From contig DKWE01000131.1 of NCBI GenBank assembly GCA_002491565.1, forward strand, positions 81,079 through 112,271: a stretch of DNA of 31,193 nucleotides, in the 5' to 3' direction. The stretch is from Lachnospiraceae bacterium UBA7160 (GTDB lineage: Bacteria; Bacillota; Clostridia; Lachnospirales; Lachnospiraceae). Made by a program: the position numbers and the translations under genes. This document shows, in pieces, positions 1-8,148 of the stretch (positions within the stretch are counted from its first letter, which is position 1; each line of letters begins with the position of its first letter). Below the pieces are notes generated by a model. The model saw only the letters and a list, made by a program, of their open reading frames with translations, was not told where the DNA came from and did not search any database.

Positions 1-66
1 TTTTATGCATGGCTGAACTGTAGCATTAATAATGCAAGAACATGGTGATAAAAATTCAAAAAGTAC

Positions 67-95
67 TTGCTGAATATGCTTTTTTTGTGTATGAT
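67..95 (+). promoter_or_regulatory. Sigma-A promoter upstream of yajC
   Basis: A -35 element TTGCTG (67-72) and a -10 element TATGAT (90-95) are separated by exactly 17 bases, the optimal spacing for the housekeeping sigma factor. The predicted transcript starts near 102 and has an untranslated leader of roughly 115 bases before yajC. No coding sequence was recognised in 1-216. Confidence 0.65.
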
Positions 96-216
96 AGATA
101 AGATAACTGCTGTACAGGAAAGAAACTGGTCGGCAGGGCAGGAAAGCTGTGGGTGAAGGGACAGGGTTTCGGCGCTGTCTGAGAGGACGCCCGCGAAAAC
201 AAGGAGGAATAAAAGC

Positions 217-537
217 ATGATGAACCTGATGACAGAAGCTGCCGGTACTGCGTCCGCAGGCGGCGGGCTTGCGCTGATGCTGATCTACGTGGTGATCATT
301 GGCGCGGCGATGTATTTTTTTGCAATCCGTCCGCAGAAGAAGGAGCAGAAGCGTCTGAGCGCAATGCTCTCGGCACTGGAGGTCGGGGACACCGTAGTGA
401 CAACGAGCGGATTCTACGGGGTTGTGATTGACATCACAGATGAAGACTGCATCGTAGAGTTCGGCAGCAATAAGAACTGCCGGATCCCGATGAAGAAGGC
501 GGCGATCTCCGAGGTTGAGAAGGCAGGAGAGGCATAA
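217..537 (+). CDS. yajC: Preprotein translocase subunit YajC
   Basis: This is the 106-residue YajC accessory subunit of the SecDF-YajC membrane complex, which assists Sec-dependent protein export. A glycine-rich N-terminus is followed by one membrane helix at about residues 17-36. Directly after it comes the family hallmark FAIRPQKKEQK, then a small basic cytoplasmic domain containing the usual GDTVVTTSGFYGVV stretch. The length is normal for the family. The start at 217 is set by GGAGG at 203-207 with 9 bases of spacing; ATG at 220 is an equally placed alternative. It is followed at once by an intrinsic terminator, so it is probably transcribed alone from the promoter at 67-95. The identification is firm because the membrane helix plus IRPQ motif is diagnostic. 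Confidence 0.95.
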   Translation: MMNLMTEAAGTASAGGGLALMLIYVVIIGAAMYFFAIRPQKKEQKRLSAMLSALEVGDTVVTTSGFYGVVIDITDEDCIVEFGSNKNCRIPMKKAAISEVEKAGEA

Positions 538-546
538 GTTCGAAGG

Positions 547-583
547 GCCGGGAGCAGGCAAACAGAAAGCTTCCGGCTTTTTT
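547..583 (+). terminator. Intrinsic terminator after yajC
   Basis: A 9-bp stem, GCCGGGAGC (547-555) with GCTTCCGGC (569-577) including one G-T wobble, is followed by six T residues (578-583). It lies 10 bases after the yajC stop codon and separates yajC from the branched-chain amino acid genes. Confidence 0.85.
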
Positions 584-613
584 GATGCAAAAATGGGCAG
601 CCACGGGAAGGAA

Positions 614-650
614 CGGTTATTTATAACCGCGCCAGACGCGAAGCGGCTGG
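614..650 (+). repeat. Two adjacent inverted repeats in the yajC-leuB gap
   Basis: CGGTTAT-TT-ATAACCG (614-629) is a perfect 7-bp inverted repeat. Three bases later CCAG-A-CGC-GAA-GCG-G-CTGG (632-650) forms a second hairpin with a single A/G mismatch. Both lie upstream of the predicted leuB promoter, so they are not part of a leuB leader RNA. They may be operator sites or a small intergenic repeat element. No T-box consensus is visible in this gap. Confidence 0.5.
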
Positions 651-722
651 TCTGCAGCTTGCCTGTGCGGAGAGGGCAGTAACTTATTTTAGTTTCACAG
701 ATTAATTGGTTAAAATAAATGG

Positions 723-751
723 TTGAAATATCGGGAAAAATACATTATGAT
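723..751 (+). promoter_or_regulatory. Sigma-A promoter for leuB-ilvD-ilvB
   Basis: TTGAAA (723-728) and TATGAT (746-751) are separated by 17 bases. The predicted start near 758 gives a leader of only about 35 bases before leuB, which leaves no room for a T-box or leader-peptide attenuator. Regulation is therefore more likely by a DNA-binding protein. Confidence 0.75.
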
Positions 752-791
752 AGGGGATAAAGTTTTGGAAGGACAGAAAGGATGAGTTATT

Positions 792-1874
792 ATGAAGTAT
801 AATATAGCAGTAATTCCAGGTGACGGGATCGGACCAGAGATCGTGCGTGAGGCGCAGAAGGTGCTGGACGCGGCGGCAAAGAAATATGGGTTTACACTGG
901 AATATACAGAGCTTTTGATGGGCGGAGCTTCGATTGACGCGAACGGGTCGCCGCTGACCGATGAGACGATCGAGACAGCGCGGGCGAACGACGCGGTTCT
1001 GATGGGATCGATTGGAGGGGATGCGAAGACCTCTCCGTGGTATCAGCTTCCGCCGTCTCTGCGGCCGGAGGCCGGGCTTTTGAAGCTGCGCAAATCCTTA
1101 AATCTGTTCGCGAACCTTCGCCCGGCGTATCTTTACGAGGAGCTGAAGGCAGCCTGCCCGCTGCGCGATGAGATCATTGGCGACGGTTTTGACCTGCTGA
1201 TCATGCGGGAGCTGACCGGAGGGCTGTATTTCGGCGCGCGTTCGACGGTGGAGGAGGATGGTGTGCGGAAGGCGACAGACACACTCGTATACAATGAAAA
1301 AGAGATTCGCCGGATCGCAGTAAAAGCTTTTGATATCGCGAGAAAGCGCCGGAAAGAGGTCTGCAGCGTAGACAAGGCGAATGTCCTGGATTCCTCCAGA
1401 CTGTGGAGAAGCGTTGTGGAGGAGGTCGCGAAGGACTATCCGGACGTGGAGCTTTCTCACATGCTGGTAGACAATTGTGCGATGCAGCTGGTGCGCGATC
1501 CGGGCCAGTTCGATGTGATTCTGACGGAGAACATGTTTGGCGATATTCTCTCCGATGAGGCGAGCATGGTGACTGGTTCCATCGGGATGCTTTCGTCTGC
1601 ATCCTTAAATGAGACAAAATTCGGGCTGTATGAGCCGAGCCACGGCTCTGCGCCGGATATTGCGGGACAGGGCATTGCGAACCCGATCGCGACGGTGCTT
1701 TCAGCGGCGATGATGCTGCGCTACTCGCTCGATCTCGACGAGGCTGCAGATGCAGTTGAGGCGGCAGTAAAGCAGGTTCTTTCCGAGGGCTACCGTACCG
1801 GAGACATTATGTCGGACGGATGCACCAGAGTCGGCACTGTGCAGATGGGCGATCTGATCGCTGCGCGCGTCTGA
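792..1874 (+). CDS. leuB: 3-isopropylmalate dehydrogenase
   Basis: LeuB oxidises and decarboxylates 3-isopropylmalate to 2-oxoisocaproate, using NAD, in leucine biosynthesis in the cytoplasm. The protein is 360 residues, the usual size. It opens with the typical YNIAVIPGDGIGPEIV and carries the isopropylmalate/isocitrate dehydrogenase signature NMFGDILSDEASMVTGSIG near residues 238-256, with the cofactor-binding EPSHGSAPDIAG further on. The start is supported by AAAGGATGAG about 10 bases upstream. It is the first gene behind the promoter at 723-751 and is followed 72 bases later by ilvD in the same direction, so the two are probably co-transcribed. leuA, leuC and leuD are not in the window. 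Isocitrate or tartrate dehydrogenase is an alternative that the MLSSASL context and ilv neighbours make unlikely. Confidence 0.95.
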   Translation: MKYNIAVIPGDGIGPEIVREAQKVLDAAAKKYGFTLEYTELLMGGASIDANGSPLTDETIETARANDAVLMGSIGGDAKTSPWYQLPPSLRPEAGLLKLRKSLNLFANLRPAYLYEELKAACPLRDEIIGDGFDLLIMRELTGGLYFGARSTVEEDGVRKATDTLVYNEKEIRRIAVKAFDIARKRRKEVCSVDKANVLDSSRLWRSVVEEVAKDYPDVELSHMLVDNCAMQLVRDPGQFDVILTENMFGDILSDEASMVTGSIGMLSSASLNETKFGLYEPSHGSAPDIAGQGIANPIATVLSAAMMLRYSLDLDEAADAVEAAVKQVLSEGYRTGDIMSDGCTRVGTVQMGDLIAARV

Positions 1875-1946
1875 GCGCACATCAAATCCCCGCTGCAGGC
1901 AATGGGGGTTGACCCTCGCGGGAATAAAAAATGGAGGAGCAGTATT

Positions 1947-3623
1947 ATGAAAAGTGATGCAGTAAAAAAGGGAATCCAGCAGGCTCCGCACCGGTCGCTG
2001 TTTAACGCGCTCGGGCTGACGGAGGAGGAAATGAAGCGGCCGCTGGTCGGTATCGTGAATTCCTACAATGAGATTGTGCCGGGGCACATGAACCTGGATA
2101 AGATCACGGAAGCGGTTAAGCTTGGCGTGGCGATGGCGGGCGGTGTCCCGCGTGAGTTCCCGGCGATAGCGGTCTGCGACGGTATCGCGATGGGGCATGT
2201 CGGAATGAAGTATTCTCTGGTGACGCGTGACCTGATCGCGGATTCCACAGAGTGCATGGCGCTTGCACATCAGTTTGACGCGCTGGTGATGATTCCGAAC
2301 TGTGACAAGAATGTTCCTGGGCTTTTGATGGCGGCGGCGAGGCTGAATATTCCGACGATTTTCGTCAGCGGTGGCCCGATGCTGGCAGGACATGTCAAGG
2401 GGAGAAAGAGAAGTCTGTCCAGCATGTTTGAGGCAGTCGGCGAGCATGCAGCCGGAAAGCTGACGGATGAGGAAGTGACAGAGTATGAGAACAAGGTCTG
2501 CCCGACCTGCGGTTCCTGCTCCGGAATGTATACGGCGAACAGCATGAACTGTCTGACAGAGGTGCTTGGCATGGGTCTCCGGGGCAACGGCACGATCCCG
2601 GCAGTCTATTCGGAGCGCATCCGTCTGGCGAAGGAGGCAGGGATGCAGGTCATGGAGCTGTGGAGGAAAAATATCCGCCCGCGCGACATCATGACAGAGA
2701 AGGCGTTCCGAAATGCGCTGACCATGGACATGGCACTGGGATGCTCTACCAACAGTATGCTTCACCTTCCGGCGATTGCGCATGAGGCAGGCGTAGAGCT
2801 GAATGTCGATATTGCAAATGAGATCAGTGCGCGTACACCGAACCTCTGTCATCTGGCTCCGGCCGGTCCTACTTACATGGAGGATCTGAATGAGGCAGGC
2901 GGCGTGTATGCAGTGATGAAGGAATTGACGAAAAAAGACCTCCTGTATCTGGACTGCCTGACGGTGACAGGCAAAACAGTAGGAGAAAATATTCAAAACA
3001 GTGTGAATCTGAATCCAGAGGTGATCCGGCCGATCGACCATCCGTACAGCGAGACGGGCGGACTTGCGATTCTGAAGGGCAATCTGGCTCCGGATTCCGG
3101 TGTCGTAAAGCGTTCCGCAGTCATACCGGAGATGATGGTACATGAAGGTCCTGCGCGTGTCTTTGACTGCGAGGAGGACGCGATCGCAGCAATCCTTGGC
3201 GGGAAAATCCAGCCGGGAGACGTCGTAGTCATCCGATACGAGGGTCCGAAGGGAGGACCTGGTATGCGGGAGATGCTGAATCCCACCTCTGCGATTGCGG
3301 GCATGGGACTTGGTTCCTCCGTCGCACTGATTACGGATGGGCGGTTCAGCGGCGCGTCGAGAGGCGCTTCGATTGGACATGTCTCTCCGGAGGCGGCAGT
3401 CGGAGGTCCGATTGCACTGGTGGAAGAAGGCGATCTGATCCGGATCAATATTCCGGAATGCTCTCTGGAGCTGGCAGTGAGCGAGGAAGAGCTGGCAGCA
3501 CGCCGGGCAAAGTGGCAGCCGAGAGAGCCGAAGATCACGACGGGTTATCTTGCGCGCTACGCGTCGCTTGTTACATCGGGCAACAGGGGTGCGGTGCTGG
3601 AGATTCCGCACAGGCAGGGCTGA
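1947..3623 (+). CDS. ilvD: Dihydroxy-acid dehydratase
   Basis: IlvD dehydrates 2,3-dihydroxy-isovalerate and 2,3-dihydroxy-3-methylvalerate to the 2-oxoacids that precede valine, leucine and isoleucine. It is an iron-sulphur enzyme, and its cluster cysteines are visible in IPNCDKNVPG, PTCGSCSGMYTANSM and GCSTNS; the C-terminal domain contains the conserved DGRFSGAS. I chose ATG at 1947 (558 residues) because ATGGAGGAG lies just upstream and the residues after it match the family N-terminus. An in-frame ATG at 1902 would add 15 residues that do not look like the family. A 6-bp hairpin (3656-3676) lies in the following 117-base gap but lacks a T tract, so transcription probably continues into ilvB. 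Confidence 0.95.
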   Translation: MKSDAVKKGIQQAPHRSLFNALGLTEEEMKRPLVGIVNSYNEIVPGHMNLDKITEAVKLGVAMAGGVPREFPAIAVCDGIAMGHVGMKYSLVTRDLIADSTECMALAHQFDALVMIPNCDKNVPGLLMAAARLNIPTIFVSGGPMLAGHVKGRKRSLSSMFEAVGEHAAGKLTDEEVTEYENKVCPTCGSCSGMYTANSMNCLTEVLGMGLRGNGTIPAVYSERIRLAKEAGMQVMELWRKNIRPRDIMTEKAFRNALTMDMALGCSTNSMLHLPAIAHEAGVELNVDIANEISARTPNLCHLAPAGPTYMEDLNEAGGVYAVMKELTKKDLLYLDCLTVTGKTVGENIQNSVNLNPEVIRPIDHPYSETGGLAILKGNLAPDSGVVKRSAVIPEMMVHEGPARVFDCEEDAIAAILGGKIQPGDVVVIRYEGPKGGPGMREMLNPTSAIAGMGLGSSVALITDGRFSGASRGASIGHVSPEAAVGGPIALVEEGDLIRINIPECSLELAVSEEELAARRAKWQPREPKITTGYLARYASLVTSGNRGAVLEIPHRQG

Positions 3624-3740
3624 GGACTGGCTTGTAAGATTTACGGAGTTTGTGTGTCCGCAAGGCATTCGCGGACTTTCCTGCATGGCAGTATCTGCGT
3701 CGGCAGATTGGTATGTTTTATATAGAAAGGAACGATTACT

Positions 3741-5414
3741 ATGAAACTCACAGGCTCAGAGATTGTAATTGCTTGTTTGAAGGAGCAGGGCGTGGATACG
3801 ATTTTCGGTTATCCGGGCGGCGCTATTTTGAATATTTATGATGAACTTTATAAGCACAGCAGTGAGATCCGGCATATTCTGACTTCGCATGAGCAGGGGG
3901 CTGCGCATGCGGCAGACGGATATGCGCGCGCGACAGGGAAGGTTGGCGTGTGCATGGCGACCTCCGGCCCAGGGGCGACGAATCTTGTAACCGGCATTGC
4001 GACCGCCTACATGGATTCTGTGCCAATCGTGGCGATTACTGCGAATGTTTCCGTGCCGCTGCTCGGACGCGACAGCTTTCAGGAGGTTGACATTGCAGGA
4101 GTCACCATGCCGATTACGAAGCATAACTATATCGTGAAGGATGTCACACAGCTGGCGGATACGATCCGCTGGGCGTTCCGGATCGCGAAGGAGGGCCGCC
4201 CTGGTCCGGTACTGATCGATATCACAAAGGATGTGACGGCGGCAAGCGCAGAGTATACGCCGGTAGTTCCGGAACCGGTAGAGCGGAGCACGGAGTACAT
4301 CAAGGAAGCAGATCTGGAGGAAGCGGTCCGTCTGATCCGGGAAAGCGAGCGCCCATTTATTTTCGTCGGCGGCGGCGCGGTGATTTCAGATGCAGACGCG
4401 GAGCTGAAGGAATTTGCGGATAAGCTTCACGCACCGGTGGCAGATTCCCTGATGGGAAAGGGTGCTTTTTCCGGAGCGAATGACCTGTACTGCGGAATGC
4501 TTGGCATGCACGGCACAAAGACAGCGAACCTTGGCGTGACAAAATGTGACCTTCTGATTACAGTAGGCTCGCGGTTCAGCGACCGTGTAGTAGGACAGGC
4601 GAAGAGCTTTGCGCGGAATGCAAAGATTATCCAGATCGATGTGGATCCGGCAGAGATTAATAAAAATATCCTTGTGGACTGCAGCATCATCGGGGATGTC
4701 CGTGAGGTGTTAAAACGTCTGAATGAGCGGCTTGAGGAGCACCGCCATGACGAGTGGGATGCTCTGATCCGGGGCCTGAAGGAACAGTACCCGCTGAAAT
4801 ATGACCACAGCATCCTGACCGGACCGGGCGTGGTAGAGGAGATCGACCGGCAGACCAAGGGCGACGCAATCATCGTCACTGAGGTGGGACAGCATCAGAT
4901 GTGGGCAGCACAGTACTATAAGTATTTAAAGCCGCATACACTGCTGACATCCGGCGGCCTTGGCACGATGGGCTACGGACTTGGCGCGGCGCTTGGCGCA
5001 AAGACCGGGTGTCCGGATAAGACGGTCATCAATATCGCGGGTGACGGCTGCTTCCGTATGAATATGAATGAGATCGCTACGGCGGGCCGTTACAATATTC
5101 CTGTAATTGAGGTTGTCATCAATAACCATGTACTGGGCATGGTGCGCCAGTGGCAGACCCTGTTTTACGGGGAGCGTTATTCGCAGACCGTGTTGAATGA
5201 CGCGGTAGATTTCGTGAAGCTTGCGCAGGCTATGGGCGTGGACGGCTGCCGCGTCACGACACAGGAAGAGTTTGCCGCTGCGCTTACGTATGCGCGGCAG
5301 CTTGGCAAGCCGTATCTGATCGACTGCATGATCGGAAGCGACGACAAGGTGTTCCCGATGGTGCCGGCAGGCAAACCGATTGAGACTGCATTTGATCAGG
5401 ACGATATGAAATAA
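3741..5414 (+). CDS. ilvB: Acetolactate synthase large (catalytic) subunit
   Basis: This is the thiamin-diphosphate-dependent acetohydroxyacid synthase. It condenses two pyruvates, or pyruvate with 2-oxobutyrate, in the first common step of branched-chain amino acid synthesis. The protein has 557 residues. The N-terminal domain holds the catalytic glutamate in SHEQGAAHAADGYAR. The central FAD-binding-type domain follows, and the C-terminal domain has the thiamin-binding GDG...NN block (GDGCFRMNMNE ... VVINN). GAAAGGA upstream of the ATG at 3741 fits a ribosome site. The usual regulatory subunit gene ilvN and the reductoisomerase ilvC are absent from the flanks, so the valine-sensing subunit, if present, is encoded elsewhere. 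A catabolic AlsS is less likely because the sequence has the anabolic signatures and sits beside ilvD and leuB. Confidence 0.93.
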   Translation: MKLTGSEIVIACLKEQGVDTIFGYPGGAILNIYDELYKHSSEIRHILTSHEQGAAHAADGYARATGKVGVCMATSGPGATNLVTGIATAYMDSVPIVAITANVSVPLLGRDSFQEVDIAGVTMPITKHNYIVKDVTQLADTIRWAFRIAKEGRPGPVLIDITKDVTAASAEYTPVVPEPVERSTEYIKEADLEEAVRLIRESERPFIFVGGGAVISDADAELKEFADKLHAPVADSLMGKGAFSGANDLYCGMLGMHGTKTANLGVTKCDLLITVGSRFSDRVVGQAKSFARNAKIIQIDVDPAEINKNILVDCSIIGDVREVLKRLNERLEEHRHDEWDALIRGLKEQYPLKYDHSILTGPGVVEEIDRQTKGDAIIVTEVGQHQMWAAQYYKYLKPHTLLTSGGLGTMGYGLGAALGAKTGCPDKTVINIAGDGCFRMNMNEIATAGRYNIPVIEVVINNHVLGMVRQWQTLFYGERYSQTVLNDAVDFVKLAQAMGVDGCRVTTQEEFAAALTYARQLGKPYLIDCMIGSDDKVFPMVPAGKPIETAFDQDDMK

Positions 5415-5443
5415 AGGAAACCTGTCAGAAGCCAGGAATTGGT

Positions 5444-5563
5444 GTACAGTATCATACACGCTCAGCATAATGACCCAGAATTATTTCCAGTCCGCGTGTC
5501 TGCTATGAGATAATGACGGAAAATCAGGTTGCAGAGTTTTGGCAAACAGGTATGATACAGTAC
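5444..5563 (+). repeat. Widely spaced inverted repeat spanning the serC promoter region
   Basis: GTACAGTATCATAC (5444-5457) and GTATGATACAGTAC (5550-5563) are inverted copies matching at 13 of 14 positions and separated by 92 bases. The right arm contains the predicted -10 box TATGAT. This arrangement fits a looping operator or an RNA stem, but neither is proven. Confidence 0.45.
5529..5556 (+). promoter_or_regulatory. Sigma-A promoter for serC-serA
   Basis: TTGCAG (5529-5534) and TATGAT (5551-5556) are separated by 16 bases. The predicted start is about 45 bases upstream of the serC GTG codon, so serC-serA is probably its own transcription unit, separate from ilvB. Confidence 0.6.
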
Positions 5564-5608
5564 ATCAGGTAGGGGACTTATAGCACGGCAGGGATGAGGA
5601 GGAGAAAC

Positions 5609-6691
5609 GTGGGAAGAGTTTATAATTTTTCGGCCGGACCGGCGGTATTGCCGGAGGAGGTGCTGCGCGAAGCGCAGGAGGAAATGCTGGATTACAAAGG
5701 CTGCGGACAGTCCGTGATGGAGATGAGCCACCGCTCGAAGGTATTTGATGATCTGATTCATGAGACACAGGAGGATCTGCGCAGCCTGATGCAGATTCCG
5801 GACAATTATAAAATCCTGTATATGCAGGGTGGTGCGAGCCTGCAGTTCGCGATGATTCCGATGAATCTGATGAAGCATGGCGTGGCAGACTACATTATCA
5901 CCGGTCAGTGGGCAAAGAAGGCATGGCAGGAAGCGCAGAAATATGGCACGGCGAACGCGATTGCATCGAGTGCAGACAAGACGTTTTCCTACATACCGGA
6001 CTGCAGTGACCTTCCGGTTGATGAGAATGCGGATTACGTGTATATTTGTGAAAATAATACGATTTACGGCACAAAGTACAAGAAACTCCCGAACACAAAG
6101 GGAAAGCTGCTGGTATCGGATGTGTCCTCCTGTTTCCTTTCGGAGCCGGTGAATGTGTCTGACTACGGGATTCTCTACGGCGGTGTCCAGAAAAATATCG
6201 GGCCGGCAGGTATGGTGATTTCGATTATCCGTGAGGATTTGATTACAGACGATGTGATGCCGTTTACACCGACGATGATGAAGTTCAAGACGCACGCGGA
6301 CGCAGATTCAATGTATAATACGCCGAACTGCTACTGCATCTATATGTGCGGTAAGGTCTTCAAGTGGATCAAAGCGATGGGCGGATTGTCTGCGATGAAA
6401 GAGCGCAACGAGGCAAAGGCAAAGCTGTTGTATGATTATCTGGACGAGAGCAGGCTGTTCCATGGAACAGTCGTGAGAGAAGACCGTTCTCTGATGAATG
6501 TCCCGTTCGTGACAGGTGATACGCAGCTGGATGCGAAGTTTGTGAAGGAGGCGGAGCAGGCCGGATTTGTGAACCTGAAGGGACACCGGACGGTCGGCGG
6601 CATGCGCGCGAGTATTTACAATGCGATGCCGGTGGAAGGCGTGCAGAAGCTGGTGGAGTTTATGAAAGCCTTTGAGGTAGAAAACGCTTAA
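5609..6691 (+). CDS. serC: Phosphoserine aminotransferase
   Basis: SerC converts 3-phosphohydroxypyruvate and glutamate to phosphoserine and 2-oxoglutarate in serine synthesis; the same enzyme class also serves pyridoxal phosphate synthesis. The protein begins with the family's diagnostic RVYNFSAGPAVLPEEVL. The pyridoxal phosphate lysine lies in GGVQKNIGPAGM. The C-terminus contains the expected GGMRASIYNAMP substrate-binding stretch. I chose the GTG start at 5609 (360 residues) over an in-frame ATG at 5594. AGGAGG at 5597-5602 is correctly spaced for the GTG and would lie inside the coding region if the ATG were used. The gene is 27 bases before serA and is surely co-transcribed with it. serB is not in the window. 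Confidence 0.96.
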   Translation: MGRVYNFSAGPAVLPEEVLREAQEEMLDYKGCGQSVMEMSHRSKVFDDLIHETQEDLRSLMQIPDNYKILYMQGGASLQFAMIPMNLMKHGVADYIITGQWAKKAWQEAQKYGTANAIASSADKTFSYIPDCSDLPVDENADYVYICENNTIYGTKYKKLPNTKGKLLVSDVSSCFLSEPVNVSDYGILYGGVQKNIGPAGMVISIIREDLITDDVMPFTPTMMKFKTHADADSMYNTPNCYCIYMCGKVFKWIKAMGGLSAMKERNEAKAKLLYDYLDESRLFHGTVVREDRSLMNVPFVTGDTQLDAKFVKEAEQAGFVNLKGHRTVGGMRASIYNAMPVEGVQKLVEFMKAFEVENA

Positions 6692-6718
6692 GGAAATGAG
6701 AAAAGAGGAGTGTCTGTT

Positions 6719-7876
6719 ATGTTTCGATATACCTGCCTGAATCCGATCGCACAGGTCGGGTTGAATGGTTTTACAGATGATTATGAAAAAGTGGATAGCT
6801 TAGAGGGTGCGGACGCTGTTCTGGTACGCAGCGCCAAAATGCTGGAAATGGAGCTGCCCGAATCGCTTCTGGCGATTGGGCGCGCGGGGGCCGGAGTCAA
6901 CAATATTCCGCTTGACCGCTGCGCTGAGCAGGGCATTGTAGTGTTTAACACGCCGGGCGCAAATGCAAACGGAGTCAAGGAGCTGGTATTTGCCGGGATG
7001 CTGATGGCGGCGCGTGATATCATCGGCGGCGCGAACTGGACGAAGAGCCAGGCGGGCAACGCGGAGGTGTCAGCCCAGGCAGAAAAAGAAAAGAAACAAT
7101 TTGCGGGGACAGAGCTTTTGGGAAAGAAGCTCGGCATCATCGGTCTTGGAGCAATCGGCGTGCAGGTGGCGAATGCGGCGACGCATTTTGGAATGGATGT
7201 GTATGGCTATGACCCGTACATTTCAGTGGATGCGGCATGGAACCTTTCCAGAAGCATTCATCACATCAATGATGTGGAGGATATCTACCGTCAGTGCGAT
7301 TACATTACCATTCATGTTCCGCTTCTCGATTCGACGCGGAAGATGATCAATGCGGAGGCGCTTGCAAAAATGAAACAGGGTGTTGTGCTGCTGAATTTTG
7401 CGCGTGATCTGCTTGTGGATGAAGAGGCAGTTCTTGCAGCGATCAAAGAAGGTAAGGTGCACCGTTACGTTTCCGATTTCCCGAATCCGACGACGGTCGG
7501 ACAGGAGGGGGTGATTGTCACGCCGCATCTGGGCGCTTCCACTGCAGAGTCAGAGGAGAACTGTGCGGTCATGGCAGTAAAAGAACTGCGCAATTTCCTG
7601 GAAAATGGAAATATCCGCAACTCGGTGAATTATCCGAACTGTGACCTTGGTATCTGCGAGACAGAATCGCGGCTTGCCATCTGTCACCGGAATGTGAAGG
7701 GTATCCTGAGCCAGTGCACGGACGTACTTTCTGATACAAACATCCACAATATGAGCAATACCAGTAAAGGCACCTACGCGTATACACTGCTGGATATGGA
7801 TGCGCCGGTATCGGAAGAGACTCTGGAGAGAGTGCGGAATATCAAGGGAGTGTTGAACGTGCGGGTAGTAAAGTAA
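6719..7876 (+). CDS. serA: D-3-phosphoglycerate dehydrogenase
   Basis: SerA oxidises 3-phosphoglycerate to 3-phosphohydroxypyruvate with NAD, the committed step of serine synthesis that feeds SerC next door. The 385-residue protein has a substrate-binding domain, a Rossmann fold with GLGAIGVQVA, the catalytic arginine in NFARD and the catalytic histidine in TPHLGASTAESEENC. A short C-terminal ACT domain (roughly the last 70 residues) usually mediates serine feedback. ATG at 6719 is preferred because AGAGGAG at 6704-6710 is 8 bases away. A GTG at 6710 overlaps that ribosome site and is less likely. The protein belongs to the short SerA type, which lacks the extra ASB domain of the long forms. 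Confidence 0.95.
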   Translation: MFRYTCLNPIAQVGLNGFTDDYEKVDSLEGADAVLVRSAKMLEMELPESLLAIGRAGAGVNNIPLDRCAEQGIVVFNTPGANANGVKELVFAGMLMAARDIIGGANWTKSQAGNAEVSAQAEKEKKQFAGTELLGKKLGIIGLGAIGVQVANAATHFGMDVYGYDPYISVDAAWNLSRSIHHINDVEDIYRQCDYITIHVPLLDSTRKMINAEALAKMKQGVVLLNFARDLLVDEEAVLAAIKEGKVHRYVSDFPNPTTVGQEGVIVTPHLGASTAESEENCAVMAVKELRNFLENGNIRNSVNYPNCDLGICETESRLAICHRNVKGILSQCTDVLSDTNIHNMSNTSKGTYAYTLLDMDAPVSEETLERVRNIKGVLNVRVVK

Positions 7877-7931
7877 GGCTGTCATTTCATTGCCAGCATA
7901 ATCCAGCTCATAGTGCATTGGCTGTAAAATT

Positions 7932-7980
7932 TGTTACTGTTCATGGTCATTTTGGCTGCGGACAGTAACATAAAATTGTA
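7932..7980 (+). repeat. Inverted repeat between serA and glgB
   Basis: TGTTACTGT (7932-7940) and ACAGTAACA (7972-7980) are a perfect 9-bp inverted repeat with a 31-base loop. The next bases are A+T-rich (TAAAATTGTAACTTTTTTAT), so this could be a weak terminator for serA or an operator for glgB. Confidence 0.4.
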
Positions 7981-8008
7981 ACTTTTTTATAAGAATTTAC
8001 ATTTCGGC

Positions 8009-8037
8009 TTGTGTTTGGTTTTAGATAATGGTACACT
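8009..8037 (+). promoter_or_regulatory. Possible promoter for glgB
   Basis: TTGTGT (8009-8014) and TACACT (8032-8037) have 17-base spacing and an extended -10 TGG just before the second box. Both boxes are imperfect. The resulting leader would be about 105 bases. Confidence 0.4.
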
Positions 8038-8148
8038 GGTTGTGTACGGGACACAGGCTTGCTGCCTGTGCCCCGGAGCACGGATGATCCTGTGATGGAA
8101 GCTGTCACCAGGGCGGATCCGGGAAAAAATGTCTTGGAGGGATACCAT

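Noticed and set aside
584..722. Possible T-box or leader-peptide attenuator before leuB
   Set aside because: No T-box GGTGG-type consensus or Leu-codon run is present, and the promoter at 723-751 lies downstream of this stretch.
1701..3686. A 661-codon open frame on the - strand opposite ilvD
   Set aside because: It is the antisense shadow of a high-confidence ilvD gene in codon-biased sequence; its translation is Arg/His/Cys-rich without any recognisable domain or ribosome site.
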